Source: CBDEGR01 sp965237895 (lineage in GTDB: Bacteria; Acidobacteriota; Terriglobia; UBA7540; JAPUME01). Taken from it: a stretch of DNA of 64,000 nt. The notes under the pieces were generated by a model, which did no database searches, was not told where the DNA came from, and saw only the letters and a program-made list of their open reading frames with translations. Shown in pieces: positions 54,783 to 63,719 of this stretch (within the stretch, counting starts at the first letter, position 1; each line of letters starts with the position of its first letter). The stretch lies in contig CBDEGR010000001.1 of the NCBI GenBank assembly GCA_965237895.1, positions 496,001-560,000 on the forward strand, in the 5' to 3' direction. The translations under genes and the position numbers were made by a program.

Positions 54783-55354
54783 GTGAAATGTCGGTGTGTA
54801 TCGTTTGCGGCACTCCTTGCTGGCGTAATTTCTGTCCTTATCCGGTACCCGAAATCAAAGCGCGAGCCAAGGCTTTGCTCGAGGAGACGCAGGGAGCGGA
54901 TCGCCAGGCCGTTTACGAAAAATATCTGCCGGCCCTGTAGATGGCAGGCGACCCCGATCGCGGCAAGGAGATTTTCAAAGAATCGTGCAGCCAGTGCCAC
55001 AAGATCGGCGCGATGGGGCACGAGGTCGACCCTGACCTTCTAAGCGTCACGACGCGGTACCAAGAGGTCCTGCTCGCGGACATCCTCATTCCCAATCAGG
55101 CGGTGGAAACGGGTTATGAGGAGTATCTCATGGAGACCGTGGATGGAACGTCCATCTCGGGAGTGATGGCAAATGAATACGCCTACCACCGTGACCATTC
55201 GTCGCGCCAAGGGAGAAGAGGACACGATTTTACGCAGCAATGTGAAGACCATGTACTCCCTCAGCCTCTCGCCCATGCCGGAAGATCCCGAGCAGACATC
55301 AGTGTGGAGGGCATGGCCGATCTACTGGCGTATATCAAGAGCCTCCGAATGTGA
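54783..55354 (+). pseudogene. PVC-type heme-domain protein, internally deleted with several lesions
   Basis: A GTG start behind AAAGGAG gives a leader (KCRCVSFAALLAGVISVLI) in one frame. A second frame then reads YPVPEIKARAKALLEETQGA and VYEKYLPAL and hits a TAG at about 54938-54940. It continues in frame with MAGDPDRGKEIFKESCSQCH, the CxxCH heme site, and RYQEVLLADILIPNQAVETG. A frameshift near 55172 gives PTTVTIRRAKGEEDTILRSN and LSLSPMPED, and another near 55300 returns to ISVEGMADLLAYIKSL. Intact relatives carry NHL/HEAT regions of several hundred residues before the heme domain, all missing here. Confidence 0.85.
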
Positions 55355-55490
55355 AAGACCTGCTGCGGAGATCCGGATCCCGCGGTGGTCTACTTAACCT
55401 AGCTAGACGAGGAAGATCCGAGGCCGGTGGCCGGTAGGGTAAACGCGGTCGCCGTTCGCCTAATCGATTTTTCGTTGGAGGAACGAAATC

Positions 55491-56927
55491 ATGATCAGCA
55501 TATGGATGAAGGTTACCTTGAAGAGCGCTTGGTTCAGAAGCGTCGAAGTATTCTTTGTGTTGGCCTGCGTTTTGGTAGTCGGGGCGCCCCTGCTCTGGGC
55601 CGGCCAGCTTCAGGTGGGCCGTGGTAAGGTCAAGATCACGCCTGGACCTGGTATTCCGATGGCAGGCCAGTACGGGGTCCGCCTGAACGAAGGCGTACAC
55701 GACGACCTTTACGCCAAGGCCATCATGCTGGAAAAAGACGGCGTCAAAGCAGCCCTGGTGGTGTGCGATCTAGCGAGTATTCCGCGGTCGATCGTGGAGG
55801 AAGCGCGGCGTCTGGCTGAGGATACCACGGGCCTGCGCGGCGACCATTTGATGATCTCCGCCACGCACACGCATACAGGTCCGACAACAGGATCGCGCCT
55901 CATTGGAGTGGACTCCAAGACCGAGCGCATCGCCAAAGCATATCTCAAAGCGCTGCCAGGGATGATCGCCGAAAGTGTCAGGTTGGCCGAGGCCGACCTG
56001 CAGTCAGCTCGCGTTTCGGCGGCGATCGGTCACGAGGATTCGGTTGCCTTCATCCGGCGTTTCCTGATGAAAGACGGAACCGTCGGCTGGAACTCCGGCA
56101 GGCTGAATCCCAAAATCGTCCGTCCTCTGGGGGAAATCGACCCCGCTGTTCCTGTTGTTTACTTCGATACGCCCGATTCACAGCCTCTGGCGACCTACGT
56201 CAACTACGCCAACCATCTTGATACCGTCGGCGGCCTGCGGTTCTCCGCCGACTATCCCTACACGATCGCCAAGCTGCTAGGCGAGGTGAAAGGCCCCGAC
56301 ATGCTGACCGTCTTCACGATCGGAACCGCCGGCAACGTCAACCACCTTGACGTCAAGAGTCCCGTTTTACAGAGTGGGCATTACGAAGCGGCGCGCATCG
56401 GGACCATCCTTGCCGGCGAGGTGCTGCGCACCTATCGCAAACTCGAGCCCCTAGAAGTGGAAGCGCTGCAGGTCAGCCACGAGATCGTGGAGCTGCCTTT
56501 GGCCTCTATCAGGCCCGGCGATCCGGAGTGGGCCCGCAAGATCGTCACGAAGTATGGCACATCCGATGCTGCTCCCTTCTACGACCAGGTTTATGCCTTC
56601 AAGGTGCTTGACGTGGAGAAGCGCCAGGGCAAGCCGATTGAGGCAGAGGTACAAGTCATCAGTCTCGGAGGCCAAATCGCCTGGGTGGGATTACCTGGCG
56701 AGATCTTTGTCGAGTTAGGTAAGGCCATCAAAATCGGCTCGCCGTTCTCGTATACGATCGTTGCCGAGCTGGCGAACGGGTCGATCAACTACGTGCCGGA
56801 TCGTCGAGCTTATCCGCAAGGTGCCTACGAGGTGATCAGCGCCCGCGTCGCTTCGGGAAGCGGGGAAGCGCTCGTGGAAGCCGCGATCCGCCTCTTGATC
56901 GACCACCACAGTAAGTTTCTGAAGTGA
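55491..56927 (+). CDS. Neutral/alkaline non-lysosomal ceramidase N-domain protein
   Basis: 478 residues. An N-terminal signal (VFFVLACVLVVGAPLLWA) and then QLQVGRGKVKITPGPGIPMA, GVHDDLYAKAIMLEKDGVKA, VVCDLASIPRSIVEEARRLA and the zinc-region ISATHTHTGPTT, followed by YVNYANHLDTVGG and IGTAGNVNHLDVK with additional His. The C-terminal part has VQVISLGGQIAWVGLPGEIF and ELANGSINYVPDRRAYPQGA. The family includes ceramidases but many bacterial members, usually near sulfatases and DUF1080 genes, act on unknown esters or amides. Start is uncertain among MISIWMK and a later Met. Confidence 0.88.
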   Translation: MISIWMKVTLKSAWFRSVEVFFVLACVLVVGAPLLWAGQLQVGRGKVKITPGPGIPMAGQYGVRLNEGVHDDLYAKAIMLEKDGVKAALVVCDLASIPRSIVEEARRLAEDTTGLRGDHLMISATHTHTGPTTGSRLIGVDSKTERIAKAYLKALPGMIAESVRLAEADLQSARVSAAIGHEDSVAFIRRFLMKDGTVGWNSGRLNPKIVRPLGEIDPAVPVVYFDTPDSQPLATYVNYANHLDTVGGLRFSADYPYTIAKLLGEVKGPDMLTVFTIGTAGNVNHLDVKSPVLQSGHYEAARIGTILAGEVLRTYRKLEPLEVEALQVSHEIVELPLASIRPGDPEWARKIVTKYGTSDAAPFYDQVYAFKVLDVEKRQGKPIEAEVQVISLGGQIAWVGLPGEIFVELGKAIKIGSPFSYTIVAELANGSINYVPDRRAYPQGAYEVISARVASGSGEALVEAAIRLLIDHHSKFLK

Positions 56928-57175
56928 CCTGAGGGTTGCCAAGACCTGACCAAGTGGATGCACTTAGGGCATTCGATGATACCGGACGCGGTTATTCTGG
57001 CTCTCAACATGTCTTGACCGTAGCACCCAGAAGGTATCGAGTGTAAGGGTATATCAAGACGGGTGCCGTCAGGCCTGAATCATGGGGCATATGGCACCTT
57101 CCGAATTACCACTCCTTGCGTTGACTTGCGCTCACGTGAGCCTTAGGATAGCCCCATCAAATCGGATTCTCTCCC
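56928..57175. other. Intergenic, no gene recognised
   Basis: About 250 bases between the ceramidase-like gene and the kinase fragment. No element supported. Confidence 0.35.
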
Positions 57176-57364
57176 ATGATTGGCAAGACCATATCCCGAT
57201 ACCGCATTGTTGGGAAGCTGGGTGGCGGAGGTATGGGTGTGGTCTATAAAGCCGAGGATACTCGCCTGGGCCGTCAGGTAGCCCTGAAGTTCCTGCCTGA
57301 ACGACTCTCTGCGGACCGTCAGGCGCTGGGGCGGATAGATGGGCTGTCGCTTTTGTCGGGATAG
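57176..57364 (+). pseudogene. Serine/threonine protein kinase, N-terminal fragment
   Basis: 62 residues: MIGKTISRYRIVGKLGGGGM, GVVYKAEDTRLGRQVALKFL and PERLSADRQALGRI. This is the glycine-rich loop plus catalytic Lys (VALKFL) of the Hanks-type kinases abundant in Acidobacteria. After QALGRI the expected F..EA helix is lost and a stop follows after DGLSLLSG. The kinase core, membrane segment and TPR tail are missing. A separate tail fragment of the same protein type lies on the other strand near 61402. Confidence 0.85.
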
Positions 57365-57551
57365 CTCAGGCTGTGGCAGCACCCAAGAAAATGATTCCGA
57401 TAACCCACAGGAATGGAGAGGTGTCTGAGAAAGCTGGTTCTGGATGCCCAGGCGATGAGTTTTTGGGACTCGGAAAGAGCGGCTGGAAGCCGCTGGTAGT
57501 ATCTCGGAGAAAATAGTTGCCTGGAAGTGCTCAGTTGAAGGCTAACCGGTT
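57365..57551. other. Intergenic, no gene recognised
   Basis: About 190 bases between the kinase fragment and IS-end copy C. Short open frames here have no recognisable similarity; it could be decayed kinase sequence. Confidence 0.3.
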
Positions 57552-57591
57552 TGTACTCACGAGTGCCGGAGGGTCAAAAAACTAATTCCGG
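57552..57591 (+). mobile_element. IS1380-type right-end sequence, copy C (partial)
   Basis: TGCCGGAGGGTCAAAAAACT followed by AATTCCGG matches copies A and B exactly in the core; the part to the left is diverged. It ends about 130 nt upstream of the dioxygenase ATG at 57724. No transposase remains here. Confidence 0.55.
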
Positions 57592-57723
57592 GTGAAATCC
57601 GGATCTTGAGAGAAGGGATCCGTAGGGCACGTTTTCCCCATGCGAAGCGTGTAAATCAGCGGCATGGTAGCCGGCATACTGACACAGAAGCAGGGGGTCG
57701 AGCCAGGCCCCGATAGGAGAATA

Positions 57724-58476
57724 ATGGTAGAGCTAAAGCACCGTTTCGACGAGGACGGCTTCGTTCCTATCCCCGGTTTCCTTGAATCCAGGGAGCTGAA
57801 GAAGGTCCGCGGCAGGCTCGAGCGTTACATAGGCGAGGTGTGCCCTCGGCTGGAGCCTCATTACGTTCTGTTTGATATCGATAACAGCACCCGGGGGATT
57901 AAACAGCTTATCGAGATGAATAAGTTTGATGACTTCTTCGCCGATTTACTCCATGGGGACAAGGCCAAGGAGGTGGCAAGGGGATTATTGGATGACGAGG
58001 TTCTGCCGCAGCAGGTTTTGTACTTTGACAAATCCCCGCGAATCGGGACACCGACACCTCCGCATCAAGACGGCTTCTACTTCTGTATCACTCCCAATGA
58101 AGCCTTGACCATGTGGATCGCATTGGACGACTGTGATCCAGAGAACGGTTGCATGAAATACCTCCGAGGATCTCACCGCAAGGGGGTCCTCGATCACCGT
58201 GCCTCCGGTGCGGTCGGATTTTCCCAGGGCTTGGCGGAAACACCATGGAGCCAGGACGAGGTTGCCACCCTCCCCGCCCGGGCGGGAGATTGCCTCGTAC
58301 ACCATTCCCTCACGATTCATTTCGCCGACGCCAACCGAAGCGATCGCCACCGGCGTTCTCTCGGGTTGACCTATTACGCTGCTCGGACTAAGCGTGATGA
58401 ACTGGCCTGGGAGCAGTATAGGGCGAGCTTGAATGCCCAACGGGAAAAATACAGAAAAGAAGCAACAAGGCTCTAA
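57724..58476 (+). CDS. Phytanoyl-CoA dioxygenase family protein
   Basis: About 250 residues of the Fe(II)/2-oxoglutarate PhyH family. The iron ligands appear as PPHQDGFYF (His114, Asp116) and the distal His199 in HHSLTIHFADAN, with the 2-oxoglutarate-binding Arg in HRRSLGLTYY. Other landmarks are DEDGFVPIPGFLES and DCDPENGCMKYLRGSHRKG. Members hydroxylate lipids, amino acids or natural products; nothing local fixes the substrate. The ATG at 57724 follows AGGAG; a longer frame begins at 57664. It appears intact. Confidence 0.93.
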   Translation: MVELKHRFDEDGFVPIPGFLESRELKKVRGRLERYIGEVCPRLEPHYVLFDIDNSTRGIKQLIEMNKFDDFFADLLHGDKAKEVARGLLDDEVLPQQVLYFDKSPRIGTPTPPHQDGFYFCITPNEALTMWIALDDCDPENGCMKYLRGSHRKGVLDHRASGAVGFSQGLAETPWSQDEVATLPARAGDCLVHHSLTIHFADANRSDRHRRSLGLTYYAARTKRDELAWEQYRASLNAQREKYRKEATRL

Positions 58477-58636
58477 GCCGATCGTCCAATAAGTTTGCGC
58501 CAAGGAGCCTGTGGAAGTAGGGCTGGTCAGTAGGGCCAGCACGAAACTCCTTACCACGAGTCCTCCCTCTGACCTGACCGGGGTTTTTTGTACCAGGTGA
58601 AATGAGAGAGAATTCACCTGAGAAGGAGACCCGATC

Positions 58637-58867
58637 ATGTCGACGAAGAGGTATATGCAGGAGCAGATTGTGACGCTGTTGCGGCAGATCGAAGTAGAAA
58701 TCGCGAATGGGAAGTCAACCCCGCAAGCCTGTCGAGTTGTCCCATTTCAGCTGAGCCGCGACAGTCAAACGCTGACTCTTTATCTTCACCGTACTCTTGA
58801 TGGGATTATTCCAGCCTGCCCCGTGGTCTTTACGGCGGAAAGTTCATCCGCCACAGGAGGTCCTTAA
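58637..58867 (+). pseudogene. IS3-family transposase orfA fragment
   Basis: The first 35 residues, MSTKRYMQEQIVTLLRQIEV and EIANGKSTPQACR, are the classic start of IS3-family OrfA (HTH region). After CR the sequence becomes unrelated (VVPFQLSRDSQTLTLYLHRT). The upstream GACCGGGGTTTTTTGTACC near 58577 resembles an IS3 left end, and AGAAGGAGACCC is a good ribosome site. OrfB and the right end are absent. Confidence 0.8.
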
Positions 58868-58906
58868 GACACGGGGCGGAGTGGAGATCTTTTTAGCAGC
58901 AAGTCC

Positions 58907-60646
58907 TTAGCGCGCCAAGCGCGTGAAATAGTCCTTCGCCTTCTGGATCTCTTCTATAAGGGCTGAACTGTTTTTGCGGAGGAGGTCCTCTCCGACAAAG
59001 ACCGAGGGATCCTGTTCCAGTTTCTTGGCAAAATTCTCAATCTGATCCTCAGCCAGCCGGGCATTCAAATCTTCCAGCCGGGCCAGCCACGTACGAGCCA
59101 AAGCTTTCGCCCGGGGATGGGCTGAGAGCGGAGACCCGCCTTTCAACGTTACATAAACGGGAGCGGAGTGTGCCTCCGACGTCGGGCGCAGCGTGCGGTG
59201 AATAAGACCCGCCGGATTTGTTTCCCCCAGCTTACGTCCAGAAGTACGAACAGCCAGCCAGGAAGCCTCTTGAACCTTGTGTTCAAACTGGAAGCGGATC
59301 TCGGCCGACTCGCCCGTTCTCGGGAAACTGCGCAGCACCTGCCCGTTCTCAATGACCTCGAGACGATCCACGTCATCCCACGTCGGATCAAAGCGGACAC
59401 GGCCTTCTACCGGCACCGAACCGGGTCTATCCAGGATGAGTTCTTCCCCCATCCCTTTCCCTTTGACTCGAAACTCGAGGATGGGTCCATTGGTTACGAA
59501 CGTCCGGCCGCTACGGACCCCCTCCAACCAATTCTCGTAAGTGAAAGGACCTTCGACTTTCGTATAGAACCGCTCTCGTCCGGGTATGGTTGCTTTTGCG
59601 CACGGATAGTCCGTCCCCGCGGTAGGTGTCATGCGGAAGCCTGTGTTCAGAATTTCATACCAAACATCGTAAACTCCCCGATTGAACTGCAACACTTCAA
59701 GAAAGCTGAGCAGGCCGTGGGGCAAGTCGATGGAGAGCCCGTAGGGAGGAATATCAAAAAGATTGTTGCCGTAGTGGGCATAACCGCTCAGAGCGCCCTG
59801 ACGCTGTGCCTCTTCCCAGAACAATCTGTAAATCACGTAATTCTCGGGAAAATTGATAGCCGAACGCGCTCCCAGGGTAATGGTGTGACCCAGAAAATGG
59901 GTGCGCGGATTTTCCTGCCCCGTGGCCAAGATGTAATTGCCCTCCCGGTAGATACTCTCTGGCCCGTGGGCGTACTGGAGGGTGATGTGGAAACGTTTTG
60001 AGAGTCCCATTTGTAGGAGATTAGCTACATGGATATCTTCAGCCTGCATCATCTTAGAGATCAAAGGATTGAGCTCTTTAACAGGTCGAGCAATGTGCAC
60101 GTGATCGTCGGCACCATACCAGCCTTGTTCCGGCATGTTGACCCAGCGCGCCACCTTCACCGTCAACCTGGCAGTCTCTCCTGAGCGAATATGCACCTCA
60201 CGAGTTTGTGCCTGGTATTCGACTCCCTTAAAGACCCTCAATTTATAGGTTCCCGGTGGCAAGGAAACCCGAGAATTACCGACGCTGTAGAAGTGGTCGG
60301 TCCCGGTGTAAGGGTTCTCCACCTTTTTCGCGAGCAGGGCTACTGCCCTTTCCAGAGTCAACCATGCGGCAGTTTCCTGGGCCGTGTCGCAATCGCCACC
60401 AACAGGCAAGGCATCCTCGGCGATGTAGCTGTGGCCTTCCTTGTCCAATAGCTCAACTCGGGCCGGAGTGGGTTGCCCGGAGTCAGCATCCACAATGAAC
60501 AATTTCAGGATTCCCGGTTTGGGATCGGCTTGCGCAAACCCGGAATTCCGGATAACGAGGCAAATCGCAATCGGGACGAGCAGAACCGTTAACGTCCGGA
60601 AAAACCCTGAAACCGTGTAACCGTTCGATCTTGTTATTTCCTTCAT
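58907..60646 (-). CDS. CehA/McbA family PHP-type metallohydrolase, exported
   Basis: 579 residues. Signal peptide VLLVPIAICLVIRNSGFAQA, then an N-terminal beta-sandwich (LKLFIVDADSGQPTPARVEL, LPPGTYKLRVFKGVEYQAQT) and the PHP-like metal domain. Metal motifs are WYGADDHVHIAR, LSGYAHYGNN and TAGTDYPCAK, with FVTNGPILEF. The C-terminus is helical. CehA and McbA cleave carbamates and organophosphates, but most relatives are uncharacterised and secreted. The gene looks intact and faces the IS3 remnant. Confidence 0.88.
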   Translation of the reverse strand: MKEITRSNGYTVSGFFRTLTVLLVPIAICLVIRNSGFAQADPKPGILKLFIVDADSGQPTPARVELLDKEGHSYIAEDALPVGGDCDTAQETAAWLTLERAVALLAKKVENPYTGTDHFYSVGNSRVSLPPGTYKLRVFKGVEYQAQTREVHIRSGETARLTVKVARWVNMPEQGWYGADDHVHIARPVKELNPLISKMMQAEDIHVANLLQMGLSKRFHITLQYAHGPESIYREGNYILATGQENPRTHFLGHTITLGARSAINFPENYVIYRLFWEEAQRQGALSGYAHYGNNLFDIPPYGLSIDLPHGLLSFLEVLQFNRGVYDVWYEILNTGFRMTPTAGTDYPCAKATIPGRERFYTKVEGPFTYENWLEGVRSGRTFVTNGPILEFRVKGKGMGEELILDRPGSVPVEGRVRFDPTWDDVDRLEVIENGQVLRSFPRTGESAEIRFQFEHKVQEASWLAVRTSGRKLGETNPAGLIHRTLRPTSEAHSAPVYVTLKGGSPLSAHPRAKALARTWLARLEDLNARLAEDQIENFAKKLEQDPSVFVGEDLLRKNSSALIEEIQKAKDYFTRLAR

Positions 60647-60658
60647 GCTGTTAATCCT

Positions 60659-60914
60659 CTCTTGCCCGGAATGCGGGAGAAGCGGAAGTTAGGCATCGCA
60701 CGGAAGGCAGAATCCTTCGGAGCGGCGCCGCCAGAGAATGAGGTTCAATCGAGGCTCCCGCGACCTCTGCCAGAAGAGGATGAAACCCCATGTGGTTTTC
60801 CGGATTGAATATCACCAGCTCGCAGGTTTCCGGCCGAAGCGCGCGACGCAGGGTCTTCGAGCATTGGACCCCGCCAAACCCTCCGCCGACGATGACGATC
60901 CTTTACTCTGCCAT
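60659..60914 (-). pseudogene. Type II NADH dehydrogenase, N-terminal fragment with nonsense codon
   Basis: From ATG at 60914 the frame reads M-A-E then TAA, and continues in frame with RIVIVGGGFGGVQCSKTLRR, ETCELVIFNPENHMGFHPLL and EVAGASIEPHSLAAPLRRIL. These are the FAD-binding loop and next motif of NDH-2. The expected codon at the TAA is AAA or AAG (Lys), so one base change made the stop. After VRCL the family similarity ends, so the gene is also truncated. Confidence 0.85.
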
Positions 60915-61401
60915 GCTGCTATTTTCCCCGGCGCGCCTTTCCGATCCGCCCTGTAAGGTTTGAGATAAGTCTTGAGTTTGGATAATTCCTGGACTATTAA
61001 ACCGGAATTTCCATTTTGAGCTTCCCCTTCACCCGAAAACCTATGCCTCTTACCCTGTCGTGTCAACCGCAAACAGCTCTGGCCTCTTTGAGGTGGCAGT
61101 GCGGTGCATTTTGGCTGTTCTTCGGAGTCCCTGTGCGGGTTTCGCCTACCCAGCCTGCCTCACCGCTGACACTTGTCCCTCCTACGTGACTTCCGAGCGC
61201 TAGATTCAAAATCTCTACTGGTTCGCTAGCCGTCGGGCAGGGGCAGCACCGGCTTTCTCCCTCTCGACGAAATGCAACATTACGTGCTGTCTTCGTCCGT
61301 GCAAATGGTGGGTAAGTCCTTGAACCTGGGAGGGTGGGCAGGTCAGGAATGCAACAGAACGGGTATAGTGTTGCGTTCTTGGCGTCACGCTCTTCAGATT
61401 C
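60915..61401. other. Intergenic, no gene recognised
   Basis: About 490 bases between the NDH-2 relic and the kinase tail. The NDH-2 promoter may be at its left end. Open frames here have no similarity I can name. Confidence 0.35.
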
Positions 61402-61470
61402 TCACGGTGGGAAGTTCATGCGGCGCAGCATGTCTTGGAAGCGGGGGTCGGAGCGTAGGGATGCACTCAG
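61402..61470 (-). pseudogene. C-terminal tail of a TPR-type protein kinase
   Basis: The minus-strand frame ends LRSDPRFQDMLRRMNFPP-stop. I know this tail from acidobacterial Ser/Thr kinases with C-terminal TPR repeats. Nothing of the body is left upstream, where the sequence turns into the dispersed repeat at 61543. It supports the idea that kinase genes here have lost their middles. Confidence 0.5.
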
Positions 61471-61542
61471 TTCTGGCTGGTGGCAACGCAGGTTGGAGGT
61501 GCGAAACAGACCAAGAAGGCCGTCGGAACAGCCAAATCGAGC

Positions 61543-61643
61543 CGCGATGCCATCCAGAAGAGGCCATGGCGATTTGAGCTTGTAGCGGGAGGGGCGTTGG
61601 CGTATGATTGTGCGCAAAGGTAAAGTTGAAATCGGAAATTCCC
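61543..61643 (+). repeat. Dispersed promoter-bearing repeat, copy 2
   Basis: Counterpart of 33255-33355, same length. TTGTAG (61580-61585) and TATGAT (61603-61608) are 17 bp apart and sit at the same offsets as in copy 1. The shared TGCGCAAAGGTAAAGTT follows. The sulfatase ATG lies 111 nt after the -10. Confidence 0.65.
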
Positions 61644-61718
61644 ATCCAAAACGCAAATCCTTGCTCAATCGTCTACTTCAGAATGACCAATGCTAAAACT
61701 TTGCGAGGCAGCAATACT

Positions 61719-63170
61719 ATGAATCCAACATACGTGGACCGACGGGCTTTCTTGCAGTCAATTGGATTGGGTCTTGGAGCGGCAAACCTTCTTCATCCCG
61801 CGACTACCGCAGAAAAGCCCAATTTCATCATCATACTTGCTGATAACCTCGGTTATGGAGACCTCGGCTGCTTCGGCTCGACCAAGCACCGTACACCGAA
61901 CATCGATCGAATGGCCGAAGAAGGAATGCGCTTCACCAGTTTCTACGCTAGCAGCGGAGTGTGCACGCCGTCGCGCGGCAGCCTCATGACCGGTTGCTAT
62001 CCCAGGCGCGTCGGACTGCACTACACGGACCCCGACGGCATGGTGCTCCGGCCGATCTCGCCCAATGGCCTGCACCCGGACGAGATCACCATAGCCGAGG
62101 TGCTGAAGGCTCGGGGTTACGCCTCCGCCATCATCGGCAAGTGGCATCTAGGCGACCAGCCGCCGTTCCTGCCCACCCGGCAGGGCTTCGATTACTACCT
62201 GGGTATTCCATACAGCGATGACCAGGTGGAGGGCCACATGAGCGAGGGCGAGAAGATGCTGTGGCCTCCTTTGCCATTGATGGAGAATGAGAGAGTTATC
62301 GAAGCGCCGATTGACCGTAACTTGCTTACGAAAAGGTATACGGAAAAAGCTATCAAGTTCATGACGCGGCACAGGGACACGCCATTCTTCATCTACTTGC
62401 CGCACGCGATGCCCGGCAGCACGCCGGTGCCGTTTGCCAGCGAACAGTTCCGCGGCAAGTCCGCGAACGGGCCTTACGGGGATTCTGTCGAGGAGATCGA
62501 CTGGTCGACGGGTCAGATCCTCGCTGCGCTCAAGCGGCTCGGACTCAACGACAATACGTTGATTATTTGGACCTCCGATAACGGCGCGCCGCGGCGGGAT
62601 CCCCCACAAGGTTCGAACCTGCCGCTGAATGGGTGGGGCTACACCACTGCGGAGGGCGGCCAGCGTGTACCGTGCGTGGCCCGCTGGCCTGGGAAGGTTC
62701 CTGCCGGCAAGGTCTGCGACGCGATAGCGACTACCATGGACCTACTTCCGACCTTCGCGAGGCTTGCTGGAGGTCAGGCGCCACAGGATCGCGTCATCGA
62801 TGGTAAGAACATCTGGCCTTTGTTGGCCGGGCAGAGCAACGAGTCACCCCACGAGGCGTTCTATTACTACTATGGTCCCCAATTGCAGGCCGTGCGATCT
62901 GGCAGGTGGAAGGTGTTCTTGCCGCTTGAACAGCGCTGGGTGAACCTGCGCGGTAAGACCGGTAAGAGCTCGCTCGCGCTGTACAACCTGCAAAACGACA
63001 TCGGCGAGACCACCAACGTCGCTGCAGACCATCCCGAGGTCGTCCGACGATTCACCGTCCTTGCTGAGAAGGCCCGCGAGGAGCTGGGCGACGTGAATCG
63101 ACCGGGAAAGGGCCAGCGCCCGGTCGGTCGAATCTCCAACCCCCAGCCGCAAGTGCTCTCATCGCGGTAA
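61719..63170 (+). CDS. Type I sulfatase with Tat signal
   Basis: About 483 residues from ATG at 61719 (GAGG 10 nt upstream; the frame is open to 61608). The leader VDRRAFLQSIGLGLGAANLL is a twin-arginine signal. Metal ligands are in FIIILADNLGYGDLGCFG, where the second acidic residue of the usual DD pair is Asn, a variant seen in the family. The formylglycine Cys is in SGVCTPSRGSLMTG near residue 82, with IIGKWHLGDQ and WTSDNGAPR further on. It would hydrolyse sulfate esters outside the cytoplasm. The cysteine-type site needs a maturase that is not in the window. Confidence 0.94.
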   Translation: MNPTYVDRRAFLQSIGLGLGAANLLHPATTAEKPNFIIILADNLGYGDLGCFGSTKHRTPNIDRMAEEGMRFTSFYASSGVCTPSRGSLMTGCYPRRVGLHYTDPDGMVLRPISPNGLHPDEITIAEVLKARGYASAIIGKWHLGDQPPFLPTRQGFDYYLGIPYSDDQVEGHMSEGEKMLWPPLPLMENERVIEAPIDRNLLTKRYTEKAIKFMTRHRDTPFFIYLPHAMPGSTPVPFASEQFRGKSANGPYGDSVEEIDWSTGQILAALKRLGLNDNTLIIWTSDNGAPRRDPPQGSNLPLNGWGYTTAEGGQRVPCVARWPGKVPAGKVCDAIATTMDLLPTFARLAGGQAPQDRVIDGKNIWPLLAGQSNESPHEAFYYYYGPQLQAVRSGRWKVFLPLEQRWVNLRGKTGKSSLALYNLQNDIGETTNVAADHPEVVRRFTVLAEKAREELGDVNRPGKGQRPVGRISNPQPQVLSSR

Positions 63171-63336
63171 GAGGAGGCCAGGAGTGGCTTTGCGTACAAT
63201 GGTTGTTCTGTTCTTGCAGCAGAAGTGGCTACCCCGGTGCGTGCTTTCGGGAACGGCATGAATGTAGGTACCGAAGGTGGCCGCGAAAATCGGGTGACTT
63301 CTTCTACCGCTGCCTTTGACCTTGCCTTATACTACG
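63171..63336. other. Intergenic after the sulfatase
   Basis: About 165 bases; nothing recognised. Confidence 0.3.
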
Positions 63337-63612
63337 AGGATCTGCGACGAAGCGTTCGAGGCGTTGGTCGGTTGTGGCTCTGCCCGAGATCGCTTGAGTG
63401 TGACCCTGCTCGACCCAGCCAGGGCTGCGGGCAAGATTTGATGGGACTATCCTAAGCCCCACCCAAGCCCTGAGTCATTGGAGCGGGCATTCGAGCGGCT
63501 GGAAAACATGAATCAACAGGCCAGGCGCAGGCTTGCCAAATCCGACAAACGACGGCTACCCGCTACAATTCCTGCTACACTTGATATACCGATTAACGCT
63601 GGAGTTTCCTAA
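63337..63612 (+). pseudogene. Possible degenerate coding region, family unknown
   Basis: One frame reads CDEAFEALVGCGSARDRLSV and TLLDPARAAGKI, then TGA, then WDYPKPHPSPESLERAFERL, ENMNQQARRRLAKSDKRRLP and ATIPATLDIPINAGVS-stop. The amino-acid composition and helical heptads look like real protein, interrupted by a nonsense codon and without a start. I cannot assign it. Confidence 0.3.
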
Positions 63613-63630
63613 ATCGTTTGTTTTGAATGT

Positions 63631-63719
63631 GCCTGGGTGGCGGAATTGGCAGACGCAAGGGACTTAAAATCCCTCGGCCCGTAAGGGCTGTGTGGGTTCG
63701 ACCCCCACCCCGGGCACCA
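63631..63719 (+). tRNA. tRNA-Leu (anticodon UAA)
   Basis: 89 nt with a 7-bp acceptor stem (GCCTGGG with CCCGGGC, one G-U), D-arm TGGCGGAATTGGCAGACGCA, anticodon arm AGGGACTTAAAATCCCT giving UAA, a long variable arm typical of class II leucine tRNAs (CGGCCCGTAAGGGCTG), T-arm GTGGGTTCGACCCCCAC and an encoded CCA. Confidence 0.96.
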
